Part shown: positions 21,201 to 34,218 of the stretch, piece after piece
How positions within the stretch are numbered: the first letter of the stretch is position 1
How the letters are laid out: each line of letters opens with the position of its first letter
Assembly (NCBI GenBank): GCA_029204225.1
Contig: MU832027.1
Coordinates: 26,809-90,808, forward strand
Origin: Diphasiastrum complanatum
Lineage: Eukaryota; Streptophyta; Lycopodiopsida; Lycopodiales; Lycopodiaceae
Length of the DNA stretch: 64,000 nt
Reading direction: 5' to 3'
Translations under genes and position numbers: made by a program
Notes under the pieces: model-generated
Seen by the model: the letters and a program-made list of their open reading frames with translations, nothing else
What the model was told of the DNA's origin: nothing
Databases searched by the model: none

Positions 21201-22171
21201 GCCAACAAAGAAGTGAAGTACTCTTTGTGAAAGGTCATGTGTGAACTTGCACCACTATCAATCCACCAAGGATCTAGATCTCCATCATTAGCAAGCATAC
21301 ATGAAGACATCACAAAAACATCATCATTTGCATCTTGAACATCCAAACCATCCTCATCAAGAGTAAGATTACGTTGCTTGTCTTCTTGATCTCTCTTCTT
21401 CTTGTAGTACTCACTTGCAAAGTGTCATTTGATGCCACAATAGAAGAACTTGAGCTTTGATCTATCCTTCTTTTTGCCACTTGAAGAAGCATCCACTTGA
21501 TCTTGCCCTTTAGACCACTTACTTTTGGTTTTGCCCTTGAATTTGCCCTTTGTGAACATAGCATCCTCTTGAAGTGTCGATGTAGATCCACCTCTTGCTT
21601 GAAGTCTATATTCCTCATTGATCAAGATCTCTTGAAGATCCATCAAACTTGTCAAAGTCTTTTGAATAGCAATACTTTGAACAATGTTAGCATGAGCATC
21701 CAACAAGCCATTAAGAATCACTTGAATAATTTCTCCTTCCTTAATGCTTTCATCTATGCAAGCTAACTCATCATTCAATGCTTTCATCCCCAAAACAAAA
21801 GTACTTGGACTTTCTTCATTATTTTGCAAACAAGAAAAGATTCGCCTTCTTAGAGTCAACAGTCTAGAAGTAGACTTGGATTCATAAAGCTTCTTCAATG
21901 AATTCCAAGCTTCCAAAAATGATGTGCACTTACCAACTTCCTTGAGAAGTTCATTGGTAACATTCATCTTTATCATGTGTAGAGCCTTCTTGGCCCTCTT
22001 GTCATACCTCATTTGATCTTATTGTGTTGTTGGTCTCTCCTCCAAACCTACAAAAATATCCAAAACATCATTCATCTCAAGAAGTGACTCCATCCTCACT
22101 TTCCACAATGAATAGTTAGTTGAGGTAAGCCTATCATTGGCTTCCAACATGACTCCAATTGAGGTTGTCAT
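18241..22171 (-). pseudogene. Decayed gag-pol polyprotein of element B
   Basis: The ATG at 22169-22171 precedes a copia gag domain. Identifiable in order: gag; a degenerate zinc knuckle (first and last Cys lost, TGA inside); protease WWIDSGASSHM; GAG-pre-integrase CHKRMGHLNF; integrase core with HSDLH, RGDNGGEY and NGVAERKNRTL; RT with ARLVAKGYAQQQGIDY, YGLKQAPKSW and LLIYVDDIIL; RNase H with SDSDYAGD and SSSEAEYKAL; end LVKEGV. Breaks: TAA at about 22019, several frameshifts (about 21430, 21190, 20290, 19480, 18840). Closest in the window to E and to fragment N. It cannot make a full product. Confidence 0.9.
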
Positions 22172-22757
22172 GTAGCAATGACCTGATCTTCTCTTTCAAC
22201 ATGTTTCAATGCACAAAGCACCCCTTTGAACAACAACAAATTCTTTCAAAAGAACTCACCAAGATTTGAAATTATCTCACAAATTCTCTTCTAGCACTTA
22301 TGTAAGCAAATCAACACATAGAATCATGGAATCTTGAACAACCTATGATCTACCCTCAATCTAATGACTTTTGCCACTTCCTAAGATTGAAACACACTCA
22401 AATGAAGTCCAGCAATCTCACTATCTAGAGATCCAATCAAAATTAGGATTTTGCAAAATCACAAAAAATTGACTATTCCAAATCTACATGCAAATGCTGA
22501 AAATTTGATATGCAATCTATTAGCCACCACTTAGGTTGAACCAATGATCCAAAAATCGGCCGAATCTAGTATGTGATTTTAAAAATCGGAATTGATCAAG
22601 TATGTTGACCTATATAGTGTTTTGATCTACAAAAGATCCAATCTACAAAAGCAAAAAACTCAATTTTGATGTAGAATCCTCTCTAGCATGCTCTAGACTT
22701 GATATCTTCACCAAATCATTGATAGATCTGATTTCCTCCTTCATAACCTGAAACACA

Positions 22758-22770
22758 AGCTCTGATACCA
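22758..22770 (-). other. Primer-binding site of B
   Basis: Minus strand TGGTATCAGAGCT adjoining the 5' LTR at 22771. Confidence 0.88.
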
Positions 22771-23333
22771 TGTGAAAGATTTCAGGTCCTTAAGATCCAA
22801 TCTACTTGAATGATCTTTGGTTAGAAAGAGAAATACACTACCAATCTCACCAATGTAGAAAAATCAGCATCTACACACAAAATGAGATGCAAACACCAAT
22901 AGAACTTGATCAAACTTGAATGAAATGAAAAGTTACTGTTGATGTCCATAAAAACTAGCAAGCTACTGTATTTCACACGTGTGAATCCAAAAATAACAAA
23001 TATAGATCATTCTACACATAGAATTGCAAGCAATCACCAAACGAGTTACATCCTTTTATAACAGATCGCAACCCTATTTGGCCACTTGGCTTTCCCACCA
23101 AAATAGTAACCCTACTAATTTTGGATCTAGATTCAATGTACCCAATTATTCAAATTTGAATCTATTCCAACTTGCATTCTAACTTTCCCACACTTTCAAA
23201 AAGTGTTTATTAAAATGAAACTTAAAACAAACTTTGAAAAGTCAACCTCTAAGTCTAAAACAAGTTTTGGCCTCAATATGCCAAATATGGAAATATATAG
23301 CAAAATGTGATTAAACTAGTTGAATCTTTCACA
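22771..23333 (-). repeat. 5' LTR of B
   Basis: 563 bp, shortened by loss of about 91 bp relative to the other LTR. Contains the 14-bp perfect palindrome TTCACACGTGTGAA at 22972-22985. Confidence 0.9.
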
Positions 23334-23369
23334 CAAAATACTCAAGCTAGATTTTGCCAATTTTTCACA

Positions 23370-24217
23370 CTTCTCAAAAACTAGCTTGATGAGATACTAA
23401 ATCTAACAAGAAACTTGTTGAGTGGATCCTTTGGTATGAATGTGATGTGAAGACCAACCAAGGGATCCTTCATAGCAAAAAATTCACCAAATCCATTATA
23501 GAATTTCTTTGGTAGAAATCAATTGCCAACTCCTTTGATGAGCATTCCACCAATTTGCCACCATTTCCTTGTGTTCCCTTCATGCTTGAAGATGATATTT
23601 GGCTTGAAAGATTCACTTCCTTGAAATCTGAGGCCTCCATGCCTCATGATGACCATGGAGAACAAGATCACAAGATAGGCAAAAAAGTTGATTGCCAAGA
23701 TTTTGCACTCTAGCTTGACTAGTCCACATACTATGAACTTTTTCCATGATAGATCTAATATTGAAATCAACAACCATCTTGATATTTTTGAGGCTACATA
23801 TTTTCTCAAGGATATAGTGTCCTTTTTGGATGCTTCACTTAATCTCATGAGAAGTTTATTGCCTTACAAAATAAAAAAACAAGATTTTTCACACTATGAG
23901 AAACTATCTCATTCTTGCTGTTACAAGATTCAAGAGCATACTTTTGATGACACAATCACTTGATTTCAAAAATATTTGGAAACATATCTAAGCCATTAAT
24001 GACAAGAATTATGTCCATACAAGAGGCGTCATTCTAGACTAGTATTGCAACTTGAACCATGAGATGTAGAAATCTCAACAAAGCAAGATGGTACATCAAA
24101 TATTTGAAGAGAAGCAAAAGTGAATATGTTGAACATGAACAAGACAAGAAAATTTATGAGAAGTAGAACACATTGGCAATTATTTTCCATGTGCTTTTAC
24201 CAAAGCACCATCTTCAT
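23370..24217 (-). other. Interior of D, left part (unrecognised)
   Basis: Lies between the end of D's 3' LTR and the insertion site of C. The first bases (CTTCTCAAAAAC on the plus strand) suit a polypurine tract on the minus strand. No domain could be identified; frames are short and broken. Confidence 0.45.
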
Positions 24218-24899
24218 TGTTAAAAATTCACAATTCTAGCTTGACTAGTTTTGGTCATATGACTTGTAAATAGTTAGATGGTCACAATGTGGCTTGTCAC
24301 ACGTGCCAAATAGCATAGGATTCCATTCATAAGGATGTTCTCAAGTAGACCTAAGTGTTAGAACCTTTGGAATGAGTCCAAATTATGCTTAGATACAAGG
24401 GAGAAAAAATAGGAGCTATTTTTGGTAATTTTTGCATTGTTGAGGGATCTCCAAGATTCCAACCCTAACTTGGTAGGGATGAAAGATCCAGCAAAATTAG
24501 CATTAGGGATAGGTTTAGGGCTACTCATACCTGCCAAAAACCGTGATGGATCATGTATATATAGGTGATGATATCTCACCAAAATCAATCAAGCAATTTC
24601 ATGATTTTTCTCTCATAATGGTGCAATTGCTCTCTATGTTCATAATTGTTTGAGTACTTGTGATTACTAATGATTATAGGATTGAATGTAGGTCTGGTGT
24701 ACAGTAATCAGACTGTGGGAGGCCGTACTTTCACACGTGTGAAGCCTTCTTCAAGGATTTGGGCCATTTAGTGAGGTTCAAGCATAGATTTTTGATGGAT
24801 TTTGATGGTTCAACTTGTGCTAATCTTATGAAATCATAATCTATTGTTTCCCTCATCATTTCAAGTGTTTTAGGGTCCTTATTTGCTGTAATTTTTACA
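24218..24899 (+). repeat. 5' LTR of C
   Basis: TGTTAAAAATTC to ATTTTTACA. A TATATATA box is at 24556-24563, and the 14-bp palindrome TTCACACGTGTGAA at 24730-24743 lies about 170 nt downstream, inside the expected transcript. Confidence 0.93.
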
Positions 24900-24912
24900 T
24901 GGTATCAGAGCC
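24900..24912 (+). other. Primer-binding site of C
   Basis: TGGTATCAGAGCC directly after the LTR. Confidence 0.9.
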
Positions 24913-25708
24913 TAAAGGCTGAAATGAGCTAAATCCTTGGTTTTCATTCAATTTGATCACAATTTTTGATCTAAATCTTGTGTAGATTGGATCTTAGCAT
25001 CTAGTATTGATTCTAGAACTCAAAGTGAGTTAAATACATTGGAGATTGGTGTTGTGTGACTTCATTTGCAGGTGTTTAGGTGTCTAAAACCAGAGGCAAA
25101 GTTGAATTCAATTCACATTACCAAGATAGCAAGTTTTGCTTGCTCCAAGCATTGATTTCTAAGCGAGTTTTGGAGGTGATTTCATAGAGGAGGCTTTCTA
25201 GCATTCAAGGAGAGGGAAGATCAGAGTTTTGGGGACTCTTCAAGGCTGTTCTAAGGTGTAGTAGACACCTCCTAAAGTGATTTAGGTTCAGTCCAACCAT
25301 TGCTTGACTTATGCACCAAATTAGATCAATTTTTCATCAATTTTGATCATTTTTTGCTTGTGATTGGATAGTAGATTGTGTTGCATCCTCATTAAGTTCC
25401 ATTTAGATCTTTTACAAGTGATTTTGGAAGTGTATTAGGTTGCTGAAATTCACTCTTGATCAGATCATTTGGAAGCTTTAATGTTCTTTATAGAAAGAGG
25501 GGCAATTCTACTAGTATTGTCTACTTCAATCAAGCAAGTGCATTGTTTCTAGTATTCTATGATTTGATTTTGTTAGATATCATTCTTAGATCTTTATAGG
25601 AAGTCTATTACTGATCTTTTCAGGTCCCTAAGAAGTGGGATAAGGTAGACCTTCAATTATCAATAGAAGTAACCTTCATTTGTGTCAAGTCCTTGATTAG
25701 GAGACTAG

Positions 25709-28700
25709 ATGGCATCTATAAATGCATATCTTTTGGATACTAATGAAAGGCTCAACAAAACTAACTATTCCATGTGGAAAGTTATAATGGAATCTATCAT
25801 GATCATGCAAGATCTGATGGAAATTGTAAATGGTAAGGAGGGTGAACCTAGTCATCCTCAAGAAAAAGCCAAATACATCAAGAGGTGTAATGTTGCACTA
25901 CATTGCATAAAAATGAATGTTGCAAATGAACTCTTAAGAGAGGTAGGAGATTGCATTTCAGCTCAAGATGCTTGGGAGACTTTGCAAAAGGTCTATGAAT
26001 CCAAGAACCAAACTAGAATGTTAGCTTTGAAGAATCAAATCTATAGAAGCTATCAAAAGAAAGGAGAGAGTGCACATACTTTTGTCCTAAGAGTAAAGGA
26101 ATTGAACAAAGAGCTAGCCTTTATAGGTGACCCTATCAAGGATGAAGAGCTTGTTGAACTCATATTGAATGGACTAAGCTTTGAATTTGACAATTTGGTT
26201 CAGGGATATGCAATTATGGGTAAGCTACCCATACTTGAAGAACTTCAAGGCACACTCATGGCAGAGGAATCAAGAAGGAGCCAAATGCACGAGAGGATGG
26301 ATAGGCTTTCCATCCAAGGTGGAGATGACCAAGCTCTCTTCACCAAAGGCAAAGGCAAGTCCAAAGGCAAAGGATCAACATTCAAGAAGTCTACAAAGCT
26401 TGAGGATCAAGAAGGATCCTCAAAAGCATCTCCATCAACCACCAAAGTCAAGAAGGACAAATCAAAGGTGAAGTGCTACTATTGTAGCAAGATGGGGCAT
26501 TATGCCTCGGAACGCTTCAAGAGGAAGCAAGATCAAAGCCAATCCAACATGAGCAAAGAGGAGGAGGAGGAGAGTTCACATGAGGACTCTCTCATGATGT
26601 CCATATTTTCTTCAACAAGCTTCAAAGGAGAAGATCCTTGGTGGATTGACTCGGGTGCTAGTTCACACATGACTAGTAAAAGGGATTTTTTCTCTTCTCT
26701 CTTATCTTATGATGGACCTATAAAGTCTATCTATACAGCAAATGATGAAGCTTGTAAGATTGAAGGAGTTGGTAGCATTCCCCTTTGCTTAGGATCTTCC
26801 AAAAAGATCAACATAGAAGGTGTTTTGTACATTCCTACAATAACAAAGAATCTACTAAGTGTTGGCCAAATGGTAGACAATGGTTTCAATGTTGACTTTT
26901 CTTCAAATGAATGTTTCATCAAGAAGAAGGGTAAGATAGTGGCTAAGGGCACTAGACTTGGCAAACTTCATAAGCTGGATGCATTTGTGGATACTAATGT
27001 TGTCATGTTGGCCGAGAAGAGCAAGATATCTACCTTTACTTTATGGCACAAAAGACTTGGACATGTCAACTCGGGTTCCATGGAGGCTATGATCAAGGAG
27101 GAGTATGCTTTAGGCCTACCAAGGTCTATTGGGAAGGAAGACAAGGTTTGTGAAGCTTGTGCCTTATCCAAGGCACATAAGAAGGTGTTTCCTAACTCCA
27201 TCACAAAGTCATCTCATCCTCTTGAACTCATACACTCGGATGTGCACATTGCTAGCACCAAATCTAATGGAGGTTCATCCATGTTTTTAACCTTCATTGA
27301 TGACTACTCAAGATATTGTTGGGTGTTCTTACTTTCCTTCAAGTCTCAAGTATTTGATACTTTTGTAAAGTTCAAGTTGTTTGTGGAAAAGCATCATAAT
27401 CATAGCATCAAGATTCTTAGAAGTGACAATGGTGGAGAATTCATCTCCAATGAGTTCAAGGCCTTTTGTGAGGAGGAAGGGATCAAGAAAGAGACTTCTT
27501 GTCCTTACACTCCTCAACAAAATGGAGTTGCTGAAAGAAGGAATAGAACATTATGTGAATGTTCTAAGGCTTTAAGATTAGATGCTTGTTTGCCCAAATC
27601 CTTTTGGGGTGAGTCTCTTGTATGTGCAAACTACTTGATGAATAGGGTGTCTTGCAAAGCAATTGAAGGCAAAACTCCATATGAGATGTTGTATGGAAAG
27701 AAACCCAATCTTAATCACTTGAAAGTTTTTGGGTGTATATGTTATGTGCATGTGCCATTGGAAACAAGAACCAAGGAGGATCCATCTTCCACAAGAGGGA
27801 TCATGCTTGGATATGCAAGCTCAAGCAAGGGCTACAAAGTCTATCTCCCATCCTTGAACAAATTTGTTGTTTCAAGGGATGTCATCTTTGATGAACATCA
27901 TATGCATATGCTTGAAGAAGGCTCAAGTGCTCCAACAATCAAGAAGAAGATGGCCGAGGAGCAAGATCTTGGTTTTGAGGAGGAGCTCATGGAGGAGCAA
28001 GCACCAAACCCACCTATCACACCAAGGAGATCTTCAAGGGCAAAAGTGGAGCCATCAAGGCTCACATATCAAGGCAAAGGACAGCAAGTTGAGGGTATAT
28101 CATCCACTTCTTATGCTTTATCTAGTTTTGAAGAACCGTCTAATGTTGAAGATGCATTGAACTCCAAAGAATGGTATAAAGCTATGTTGGATGAGTATGA
28201 TGCCTTGATTGAGAATGAAACTTGGTTGCTTGTTGAGAGACCTCAAAGGAATGTAATAGGATGCAAGTGGGTCTTCAAGCTTAAGTTGAATGCAAATGGG
28301 AGTGTTAACAAACATAAAGCAAGATTAGTTGCAAAAGGTTATGCTCAAGAGAGAGGGATAGACTATGAGGAAACTTTTGCACCCGTGGCCAAGATGGTCA
28401 CAATAAGACTAATCATTGCACTTGCATCACATTTTGGATGGATTCTATGTCAAATGGATGTCTCTAATGCTTTCTTGAATGGTTTTTTGGAAGAGGATAT
28501 CTATATGGAGCAGCCACAAGGGTTCATCAAGCATGGAATGGAGAACAAAGTATGCCATCTCCAAAGAAGCATCTATGGCTTGAAGCAAGCCTCGAGATCT
28601 TGGAATTCAAGACTACATTGCTATCTTATTTCACTTTCTTTTGTTCAAAGTGAATATTATCCCACTCTTTACATTAAGTTTGATGATGTTGGTATTGTAC

Positions 28701-29677
28701 TTTTACTCATTTATGTAGATGACATCATCATTAGTGGAAATAGTGTTGATGGTATTGAAAAAATCAAGATAGATCTATCCTTAGAGTTCAAGATGGTAGA
28801 TCTAGGGTGTCTTCACTTCATCTTAGGCATAGAAGTACTTAGAGGGTCTGATTTTATCTTTATAAGTCAAGTAAACTATGCTCAAAGTCTTTTGAAGAAG
28901 TTTAAGATGGAAGTATGCAAAAGTGTTGACACACCAATGGAGCAAGATGTAAAAGTGCCAAATGAAGATGATGAAAGATCCTTCATGGACATCACTTTGT
29001 TTAGGCAACTTATAGGTTCCTTAATGTGGATCACTATAACTAGACCAGATCTTAGCTTTAGTGTATGTAGGTTGAGCCAATCCATGCAAAATCCATTGAA
29101 TATCCATTGGAAAAAGGCTAAGAGGATTCTAAGATACATCTCGGGTACATTGGATTTTGGGATTCTATATAGAGGAGATGTGATTAACCTTCATGCAGTT
29201 AGTGATTCAGATTTTGCAGAGGACAAGAGGGATAGGAAATCAACAAGTGCCTATTCAACTTTCATAGGAGAAGGTGTGGTTTCATGGCTTTCATAAAAGC
29301 AAGAAACTATATCTCTATCTTCAACCGAGGCCGAGTACAAAGCTTTGACAACCACTACAAAGGAGGTACTTTGGATCAAGAGATTATTGGTGGAACTAAA
29401 GATCATGGATTCAGAGGAGGCACCAATCATCTAAAATGACAATATATCAGCCCAACACCTTGCATCTAACCCAATCTTCCATGCAAGATCTAAGCACATT
29501 GAGATATGCCATCACTTTGTGAGAGAAATGGTGCAAGCCAAGGAGATTGCTTTGGAGCATGTTCCAAGCAATGAATGTGTAGCTGATCTACTTACTAAAC
29601 CGCTTCAAAAGACACCTTTTATGAAGTTCAGATCATCACTTGGAGTGATTAGTAAAGCAATGATTGAACCAAGCTAG
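25709..29677 (+). pseudogene. Gag-pol polyprotein of element C with two late stop codons
   Basis: Open for 1195 codons from the ATG at 25709, then interrupted in frame by TAA at 29294-29296 and TAA at 29432-29434. The homologous frame ends at TAG 29675-29677 (1322 residues in all). Domains: gag (1-240); zinc knuckle at about 256 in which the last Cys is Arg (CYYCSKMGHYASER); protease with Asp about 314 (WWIDSGASSHM); GAG-pre-integrase WHKRLGH; integrase with HSDVH, RSDNGGEF and NGVAERRNRTL; RT with GYAQERGIDYEETFAPVAKM and the catalytic YVDD at about 1002-1005; RNase H beyond 1150, where SDSDFAGD has become SDSDFAED. The late stops remove most of RNase H, so the copy is probably dead though young. 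Confidence 0.92.
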
Positions 29678-29691
29678 ATAGTGAGGAGGAG

Positions 29692-30373
29692 TGTTAAAAA
29701 TTCACAATTCTAGCTTGACTAGTTTTGGTCATATGACTTGTAAATAGTTAGATGGTCATGATGTGGCTTGTCACACGTGCCAAATAGCATAGTATTCCAT
29801 TCATAAGGATGTTCTCAAGTAGACCTAAGTGTTAGAACCTTTGGAATGAGTCCAAATTATGCTTAGATACAAGGGAGAAAAAATAGGAGCTATTTTTGGT
29901 AATTTTTGCATTGTTGAGGGATCTCCAAGATTCCAACCCTAACTTGGTAGGGATGAAAGATCCACCAAAATTAGCATTAGGGATAGGTTTAGGGCTACTC
30001 ATACCTGCCCAAAACCGTGATGGATCATGTATATATAGGTGATGATATCTCACCAATATCAATCAAGCAATTTCATGATTTTTCTCTCATAATGGTGCAA
30101 TTGCTCTCTATGTTCATAATTGTTTGAGTACTTGTGATTACTAATGATTATAGGATTGAATGTAGGTCTGGTGTACAGTACTCAGACTGTGGGAGGCCGT
30201 ACTTTCACACGTGTGAATCCTTCTTCAAGGATTTGGGCCATTTAGTGAGGTTCAAGCATAGATTTTTGATGGATTTTGATGGTTCAACTTGTGCTAATCT
30301 TATGAGATCATAATCTATTGTTTCCCTCATCATTTCAAGTGTTTTAGGGTCCTTATTTGCTGTAATTTTTACA
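29692..30373 (+). repeat. 3' LTR of C
   Basis: 682 bp, preceded by GTGAGGAGGAG (polypurine tract). Palindrome at 30204-30217. Confidence 0.93.
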
Positions 30374-30378
30374 TTCAT

Positions 30379-30751
30379 GAGCCTTACCATCATGGAACAT
30401 AGGTTGAGATACTCTAATTGCCTTATTCTCTTGAGATGATCCAAGATCCTCTTAACCACACTTTCACAAGATTAGATTCCAACTTGAAAAGATTCCCACA
30501 TCTAGTTCCTCTTGCTACCACATCACCATCCCTCTTAAATAAGCAAACGTCTTTTCCAAAATCAACCTGGAAACCATCATCTAGCATCTTGCCAACACTA
30601 ATGAGATTCATAGTCAGATTAGGCACAAAAAGTACATCTTCAAGAATCATAGTGGATTCAATACCAATTGATACACTACAAATTCTTTCTATCTTGCATT
30701 CACCATCAATAAGAATGAAAATAAACTTTCTAGAACCATTCTAAGGTGCAA
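30379..30751 (-). pseudogene. Protease-region fragment of element D
   Basis: The minus strand encodes ILEDVLFVPNLTMNLISVGKM followed by DDGFQVDFGKDVC and GNLFKLES, the conserved tail of copia protease before GAG-pre-integrase. It lies directly beside the primer-binding site, so gag has been deleted. Confidence 0.75.
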
Positions 30752-30764
30752 GGCTCTGATACCA
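30752..30764 (-). other. Primer-binding site of D
   Basis: Minus strand TGGTATCAGAGCC immediately before the LTR that starts at 30765. Confidence 0.85.
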
Positions 30765-30940
30765 TGTTGAACACGTGGATGTGGGTGATTGCACAATAGA
30801 TCAAGCATAGATTGAATTCCAAGATCTATCTCACAAATCGAAGGCAAAAGCACAATGAAACATGCATATATCACTCCGTAAAGTACATTCACATGTGTGG
30901 AAAATTGAGATGGAAAAAACTAAGTACAAACCAATCTTGC
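30765..30940 (-). repeat. Truncated 5' LTR of D
   Basis: TGTTGAACACGTGG, then GTGGGTGATTGCACAATAGATC and more, matching 16975-17150 with about 40 bp missing near the start. Similarity stops at about 30940. Confidence 0.75.
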
Positions 30941-31345
30941 GTGTTATGAGACCATATTCTACGAAAATAAGTACATTTTTGTAGTGAATTAGCTCGTTGA
31001 ATTGGCTCACTAAATTACGGAAAGACCATAGGAAATGTGGTAAAAAAAATTGCACTCAATATTCCACACTACATTTGGCTATAAATCACTAGTAGGATAG
31101 CTATTAGCCATTCAATCATTGGTAAAACAACTACAATATGAGCTATTTCATGGTCATCATTCATACTACATATATGTTTTTCGTAAAACAAACAAGAAGG
31201 GTAAAAATTATTCAATCATATGTGGATTCTATGCCTTGCATGACAAGCAAGCTTTTCACCATAGGCCAGAGGGATTTAAATGATACACCTTATGAATTTT
31301 GGGCTTCCATACTCTGTGTGTAGCAGGATGCTATTAGGACTATAT

Positions 31346-32802
<1,457 letters not shown>

Positions 32803-33565
32803 CTAAGATAATTTGTTCATGGCTATGGAATCGATCATTTGCGAGATGAGTGGCTCGATAGCATTTCCATCATAACACAGAATGTGATTTAAACTTCCCT
32901 GAATATATCTCATCGCTCTCGTTAATGTTTTCCAATGAGAGATCCTAGGATTAGGCATGAATTGACTTAACGTGCTAATAGTATATGCTAAATCTGTTCT
33001 AGTACACAACATTGCATACATCAAAGATCTGATTAGTGAATGATAAGGGTACTTCGCTAAGTCGAATATTTCATTATTGGTCTCACCACAAGAAGGTTTA
33101 GTCAATACAATAGTTGGATCCATTGGTGTATCAATTGGTTTGCTTTTAGATATGTCTATTGGCTAAGATAGATCTTCTTCTGAAGTCTATTTTTAGTAAT
33201 GTGAATTCCTTGCAAAGAATGGACAATGTCTAGATCAGTCATGTCAAATTTCTTTGATAGATCACTCTTAGTAGTTTGCAATAGGAAAGTGTCATTAAAC
33301 AAAATAAATGTATCATCTATGTAAAGAGCTATGTGAACTGAATTGGTGCCTATATGCTTAGAATAAAGATTTCAGTCAACTGAATTGTTTGCAAAATCCA
33401 ATTGAATGAGATAAGAGTTGATTCTATTGAACCATGCTCTTGCGGCCTGTTTTTGACCATAGATTGCTTTGTGCAGCTTGCACACTTTGTGCTCTTGGCC
33501 TTTGACTTCGAATCCTTTCGGTTGGAAGATATACAGCTCCTCTTCAACATTGCCATTGAGAAATG
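32803..33565 (-). pseudogene. Copia fragment F, RT part (left half)
   Basis: The minus strand encodes late RT (YPYHSLIRSLMYAMLCTR, then SQFMPNPRISHW) at 32803-33123, RT core pieces including a YIDD-like segment near 33330, and VCKLHKAIYGQKQAARAW near 33470. This copia lineage differs from elements A-E. E splits it at 33566; it resumes at 39427. Confidence 0.85.
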
Positions 33566-34218
33566 TGTGAAAAACTCAGATCCAAAAGATGCTAAAGTTT
33601 CATAAAGATCTTGGCCATGGAAGTTATGCACATCTAGATTGAAAAAATGATAGAAATTGTGATGTTAAGCATACTAAACATCAACTAAACATCAAAATCT
33701 GATCATAAGCTTCCACAAACAGAAACTTGCTGTCCCTGTCCGTACTTCAGAGCCTACAACCTGCATTTCACACGTGTGAAGCCATAGCAACAAAGAAATC
33801 ACAATTCTAGTGGCTAGAATGCAAGATATGAACAAAAAAGTGAGAGAGAAGAAGATGGACCTTCAAAGAGCATAACATTCATTCAATAGAATGAAAATGA
33901 GATGTGTACATACTCGTGGAGATGGCTATTTATAGCAGCCATAGTGCCTCTTGGCCACTTGTCTTATGATAGGCTAAAATTGGGGTCCAATAGGATTCAC
34001 CCATATACCTAGAAATTTGGTCAAATAGGAATGCACCAAATTATGAGCCAATAGAAGAGCTCCACACTCGACCTCCTCTAATTAATGTGACCTCAAAAGT
34101 AGTGTACACATACTTTGAGCCTCTACATACATGTATGAACCTATCTCTAACTTTTATTTGGCCATAGGCCTACAAAATCTCAAGTTAGGAAAATACTACT
34201 AGTTGACAATTTTTCACA
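33566..34218 (-). repeat. 3' LTR of E
   Basis: 653 bp. A minus-strand TATA box CTATAAATAG is at 33926-33935, and the 14-bp palindrome TTCACACGTGTGAA at 33767-33780 is about 145 nt downstream. Confidence 0.95.

Larger units (their letters stand above)
17582..23333 (-). mobile_element. Copia element B, full structure but decayed coding region
   Basis: LTRs at 17582-18248 and 22771-23333, primer-binding site at 22758-22770, flanked by a perfect 5-bp target duplication CAAAA (17577-17581 and 23334-23338). It sits inside the 3' LTR of D. The LTRs differ by a deletion of about 91 bp in the right copy, a 19-bp duplication in the left copy and scattered substitutions, so it is older than C or E. Confidence 0.93.
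24218..30373 (+). mobile_element. Copia element C, near-complete
   Basis: LTRs of 682 bp at 24218-24899 and 29692-30373, primer-binding site at 24900, polypurine tract at 29681-29691, perfect target duplication TTCAT at 24213-24217 and 30374-30378. I count about 9 differences between the LTRs (1.3 percent), so insertion was fairly recent. The polyprotein has two stop codons near its end. Inserted into element D. Confidence 0.95.
16925..30940 (-). mobile_element. Copia element D, internally deleted, host of nested elements B and C
   Basis: The outer element lies on the minus strand. Its 3' LTR is 16925-17581 plus 23334-23369 (split by B). Its interior is 23370-24217 and 30379-30751 (split by C). 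The primer-binding site is at 30752-30764. A 5' LTR from 30765 matches the 3' LTR only to about 30940 and is truncated. Removing B and C with one copy of each target duplication restores a continuous element of about 2.1 kb. Most coding sequence is gone: only a protease piece is recognisable. It is the oldest layer of this nest. Confidence 0.8.
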
